Of a stretch of 64,000 nucleotides of DNA, positions 61,144 to 64,000 are shown piece by piece; the first letter of the stretch is position 1; each line of letters starts with the position of its first letter. The notes beneath the pieces are model-generated. The model saw only the letters and a list, made by a program, of their open reading frames with translations. It had not been told where the DNA came from and made no database searches. The translations under genes were made by a program, and so were the position numbers. Source of the stretch: Streptomyces olivaceoviridis (GTDB taxonomy: Bacteria; Actinomycetota; Actinomycetes; Streptomycetales; Streptomycetaceae); NCBI RefSeq assembly GCF_014650115.1, contig NZ_BMUI01000005.1, positions 248,001-312,000 on the forward strand, written 5' to 3'.

Positions 61144-62943
61144 ATGACGACCACCGAGGACCCGACCCGGGTCACGGGGCGCAAGCCCGCGCAGATCGTG
61201 GACATGTCCTGGGACCCGATCACCCGGATCATCGGCAACCTCGGCATCTACACGAAGATCGACTTCGCCAACCAGGAAGTCGTGGAGTGCCACAGCACCT
61301 CGTCGCTCTTCAGGGGCTACTCGGTGTTCATGAAGGGCAAGGACCCGCGCGACGCCGGGTTCATCACCTCCCGGATCTGCGGCATCTGCGGCGACAACCA
61401 CACCACCTGCTCCAACTACGCCCAGCAGATGGCCTACGGCGTCAAGCCGCCGCGGATGGCCGAGAACATCACCAACCTCGGCGAAGCGGCCGAGTACATG
61501 TTCGACCACACGCTCTTCCAGGACAACCTGGTCTTCGTGGACTTCTGCGAGGCGATGGTCAAGGCCACCAACCCCGGTGTGCTGGCCCGCGCCGAGCGCA
61601 CCGACGCGCCCCGCGGGGACATCCACGGCTACCGGACGATCGCCGACATCATGCGGGCCTTCAACCCCTTCGAGGGCGAGGTCTACAAGGAGGCGCTGAA
61701 GGTCAGCCGGGTCACCCGGGAGATGTTCTGCCTGATGGAGGGGCGGCACGTCCACCCCTCCACGCTGTACCCGGGCGGCGTCGGCACGATGCCGCAGCCG
61801 AACACCTTCACCGACTACCTCGCCCGGCTGATGCGCGTCATCGACTTCGTGAAGAAGGCGGTGGCGATGAACGACGACGTCTTCGACTTCTTCTACGAGG
61901 CCCTGCCGGGCTACGAGGAGGTCGGCAGGCGCCGCATCATGCTGGGCTGCTGGGGCGCCTGGCAGAACCCGGACGTGGTCGACTACCGGTACGAGAACAT
62001 GAACCGCTGGGGCAAGGCGATGTACGTCACCCCCGGCATCATCGTCGACGGCAAGCTGGTCACCAACAACCTGATCGACATCAACCTCGGCCTGCGCGTC
62101 CTGCTGGGCAGCTCCTTCTACGACGACTGGGTCAACGAGCAGCCGTTCGTCACCCACGACCCGCTGGGCAACCCCGTCGACATGCGGCACCCGTGGAACC
62201 AGACCACCGTCCCGGTGCCGCAGAAGCGGGACTTCGCCGGCAACTACAGCTGGGTGATGAGCCCGCGCTGGTACCACCCCGAGACCGGTCAGCACCTGGC
62301 ACTGGACACCGGCGGCGGCCCGCTCGCCCGGCTGTGGTCGACCGCGCTGAGCGCCCTGGTCGACACGCCGTACGTCAAGGCCACCGGCAACAGCGTGCGC
62401 ATCTCCCTGCCCAGGGGGGAGGAGCTGCCGGAGACCACCCTGGAGTGGCGCATCCCCCAGTGGAGCAACACCATCGAACGGGACCGCGCCCGGCCCTACT
62501 TCGTCGCCTACGCCGCCGCCATGGCCCTCCAGTTCCTGGAGGAGTCGATGGAGCTGCTGCGGGCCGGCGAGACGAAGATCTTCGAGAACTTCGAGGTGCC
62601 GGACGAGGCGATCGGCTGCGGCTTCCACGAGGCGGTGCGCGGTGTCCTCTCGCACCACCTGGTGATCAGGGACCAGAAGATCGCCAACTACCACCCGTAC
62701 CCGCCCACCCCGTGGAACGCCAGCCCGCGCGACATCTACGGCACCCCGGGCCCGTACGAGGACGCCGTCCAGGGCCAGCCGATCTTCGAGGAGAACGGCC
62801 CCGACGACTTCAAGGGCGTCGACATCATGCGCACCGTGCGCAGCTTCGACCCCTGTCTGCCGTGCGGGGTGCACATGTACATGGGCAAGGGCAGGACGCT
62901 GTCCACCGTGCACTCGCCGACGTACGGGGCGAACCATGGCTGA
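61144..62943 (+). CDS. hhyL: Group 1h [NiFe]-hydrogenase large subunit
   Basis: 599 residues. The L1 motif RICGICGDNH gives Cys79 and Cys82; the L2 motif DPCLPCGVHMY gives Cys571 and Cys574, the four Ni ligands. About 22 residues follow (GKGRTLSTVHSPTYGANHG), a candidate C-terminal peptide for maturation cleavage. The length and the FRGYSVFMKGKDPRDAGFIT region fit the high-affinity Hhy class. ATG 61144 has GGGGCAGGAAG upstream. It overlaps the NifU-like gene by 8 bases. Confidence 0.95.
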   Translation: MTTTEDPTRVTGRKPAQIVDMSWDPITRIIGNLGIYTKIDFANQEVVECHSTSSLFRGYSVFMKGKDPRDAGFITSRICGICGDNHTTCSNYAQQMAYGVKPPRMAENITNLGEAAEYMFDHTLFQDNLVFVDFCEAMVKATNPGVLARAERTDAPRGDIHGYRTIADIMRAFNPFEGEVYKEALKVSRVTREMFCLMEGRHVHPSTLYPGGVGTMPQPNTFTDYLARLMRVIDFVKKAVAMNDDVFDFFYEALPGYEEVGRRRIMLGCWGAWQNPDVVDYRYENMNRWGKAMYVTPGIIVDGKLVTNNLIDINLGLRVLLGSSFYDDWVNEQPFVTHDPLGNPVDMRHPWNQTTVPVPQKRDFAGNYSWVMSPRWYHPETGQHLALDTGGGPLARLWSTALSALVDTPYVKATGNSVRISLPRGEELPETTLEWRIPQWSNTIERDRARPYFVAYAAAMALQFLEESMELLRAGETKIFENFEVPDEAIGCGFHEAVRGVLSHHLVIRDQKIANYHPYPPTPWNASPRDIYGTPGPYEDAVQGQPIFEENGPDDFKGVDIMRTVRSFDPCLPCGVHMYMGKGRTLSTVHSPTYGANHG

Positions 62944-63478
62944 CGCAGGCCGACTCGCGGACCCGGCCGTCGAGGCGCGGCTGGCCCGGCTGGACGAGCT
63001 GCTGGCCGGGCTGGAGTCCGCGCCCGGCCCCGCGGCGGCCACCGCCGTGGAGGCCGTGCGGGTGCTGACCGAGATCTACGGCGAGGCGCTGGCCCGGATG
63101 CTCGACCTGGCCGGTGCGCGGCCGGCCGCACGGCTCGCCGAGGACGAGTTGCTCGGGCATCTGCTGGTGCTGCACGACCTGCACCCCGAGCCGCCCGCGC
63201 GGCGGGCCGAGCGCGCCGTCGACCGGCTGCGGCCGGCGGTGCGCGAGCGCGGCGGCGACGTCGAACTGGTCGGCGTCGACGGGCAGGTGGCCCGGGTGCG
63301 GGTCACCGAGGCGGGTGGCTGCGGGTCCGGCTGCGGCGGCGGGCCGACGGTCGCCGACGCCGTACGGGAGGCCGTACTGACGGCCGCCCCCGAGCTGACG
63401 GCGGTCGAGCAGTTGTCCGCGCCGGCCGCCCCCGCCTTCGTACCGCTGGACTCGCTGCTGGTGCGGGAGGCGCGGTGA
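62936..63478 (+). CDS. NifU-like domain protein of the hydrogenase cluster
   Basis: 180 residues. A helical N-terminal half is followed by a NifU C-terminal-like domain: RERGGDVELVGVDGQVARVR, then TEAGGCGSGCGGGPTVADAV with the paired cysteines, and ELTAVEQL. Likely an iron-sulphur scaffold for hydrogenase cluster assembly. Its ATG lies inside the end of hhyL and its TGA overlaps the next gene's GTG (GTGA), showing a tightly packed operon. Confidence 0.85.
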   Translation: MADAGRLADPAVEARLARLDELLAGLESAPGPAAATAVEAVRVLTEIYGEALARMLDLAGARPAARLAEDELLGHLLVLHDLHPEPPARRAERAVDRLRPAVRERGGDVELVGVDGQVARVRVTEAGGCGSGCGGGPTVADAVREAVLTAAPELTAVEQLSAPAAPAFVPLDSLLVREAR

Positions 63479-64000
63479 GGGCGGACGGTGCGCTGGCCCG
63501 GGTCATCCGCTCGGCCGCCGGGCGGGACGGCCCCGAGCGGTGCGACCTGTGCGCGCAGGCCGTGCCGGAGGAGCACCGCCATCTGTACGCCGCCGACCGT
63601 GAGGAACTGCTGTGCGCCTGCGGGGCGTGCGCGGTGCTGTTCGCCGGTGAGGGTGCGGGCGGCGGCCGGTATCTGCTGGTGCCGAGCCGCCGGGTGCGGC
63701 TGGAGCCGGTGGACACCGGGCCGCTCGGGGTGCCGGTCGGGCTGGTGTTCTTCGTGCCGCGCGCGGACGGGACGGTCACCGCGCAGGGGCCGAGCCCGGC
63801 CGGGGCGATGCGCTGGGAGGTGGAGGCGGACCGCTGGGCCCGGATGTGCGCCGCGTGTCCTCCGCTGGCGACCATGGCGCCCGAGGTGGAGGCTCTGTTG
63901 GTGAACACCGTGCGGGGCCTGGACCACCACTGGATCGTGCCGGTGGACGACTGCTTCCGGATGGTCGCGCTGGTCCGCCGGGAGTGGCGCGGCCTCGCCG
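63475..64000 (+). CDS. DUF5947-family hydrogenase-cluster protein, cut by window edge
   Basis: At least 175 residues from GTG 63475, still open at the window end. It has Cys pairs in ERCDLCAQAVPEEHRHLY and ELLCACGACAVLFAG, rubredoxin-like knuckles, then GGRYLLVPSRRVRLEP, PVGLVFFVPRADG, RMCAACPPLATMAP and DDCFRMVALVRREWRG. It resembles, from memory, the DUF5947 proteins found beside group 1h hydrogenases. A metal- or redox-binding accessory role is inferred. Confidence 0.75.
   Translation, partial: MRADGALARVIRSAAGRDGPERCDLCAQAVPEEHRHLYAADREELLCACGACAVLFAGEGAGGGRYLLVPSRRVRLEPVDTGPLGVPVGLVFFVPRADGTVTAQGPSPAGAMRWEVEADRWARMCAACPPLATMAPEVEALLVNTVRGLDHHWIVPVDDCFRMVALVRREWRGLA

Noticed and set aside
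1-64000. tRNA, rRNA, CRISPR, IS element or prophage
   Set aside because: No tRNA cloverleaf pattern, no regularly spaced repeat array, no transposase or phage gene was recognised on reading both strands. A tRNA or covariance scan would be decisive.

Overview
The window is high-GC actinobacterial DNA and almost certainly Streptomyces. Coding regions show the very GC-rich third positions of that genus. Gene content fits: AfsR/SARP regulators, FHA and WD40 Ser/Thr kinases, SpoIIE-type phosphatases, CebR-type cellulose regulation, and many secreted hydrolases. The mix of secreted enzymes, lone resistance genes and decayed genes suggests a chromosome arm, which is inference. I see no rRNA, tRNA, IS element, prophage or CRISPR array.

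Layout. 0-8 kb: a GNAT gene, a secreted ThuA/ricin-lectin gene behind a DasR-like operator, then a three-gene operon with a WD40 kinase and an FHA kinase. 8-14.5 kb: a DUF574 methyltransferase, two divergent PP2C/SpoIIE phosphatases (one a large sensor with its own ATPase domain) separated by a 65-bp direct repeat, and an atypical SDR. 14.7-19.2 kb: a cellulose island with a CebR-like LacI repressor, three CebR-type boxes, a GH12 cellulase with a frameshift in its CBM2, a GH3 glucosidase collapsed to its two ends, and an intact AA10 LPMO. 19.2-24 kb: DUF664, LysR, two small secreted proteins, FUSC transporter.

24.0-27.7 kb: a rifamycin-response locus. A perfect RAE element precedes a rifamycin-type glycosyltransferase (frameshifted near its 3' end) and a HelR-type RNA polymerase rescue ATPase. 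27.9-31.7 kb: an HD-domain gene translationally coupled to a GlxA-like regulator that breaks off into a PKS fragment (partial AT-DH-partial KR). 31.9-38.1 kb: GH88 hydrolase, GNAT remnant, SnoaL-like protein, FG-GAP protein, histone-H1-like winged-helix protein, NAD-dependent dehydrogenase, and a deletion scar joining halves of a SRPBCC gene and a LysR gene. 38.1-43.4 kb: two AfsR-like regulators bracketing a chloramphenicol phosphotransferase gene. 43.5-57.8 kb: CAAX protease, SDR, YihY/BrkB, peptidoglycan-binding-like protein, Rv1733c-like protein, a TIGR03943/permease pair, a beta-lactamase-fold protein, a frameshifted class I mannose-6-phosphate isomerase, an internally deleted molybdopterin oxidoreductase, and a DoxX/LysR pair. 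57.9-64 kb: a tightly overlapped group 1h (high-affinity) [NiFe]-hydrogenase cluster running off the right edge.

A recurring theme is gene decay. Several genes carry single-base indels, some in G or C runs, so sequencing error must be excluded for those. Others carry clean internal deletions or fusions (GH3, GlxA-PKS, SRPBCC/LysR, molybdopterin oxidoreductase) that base-calling error cannot explain.
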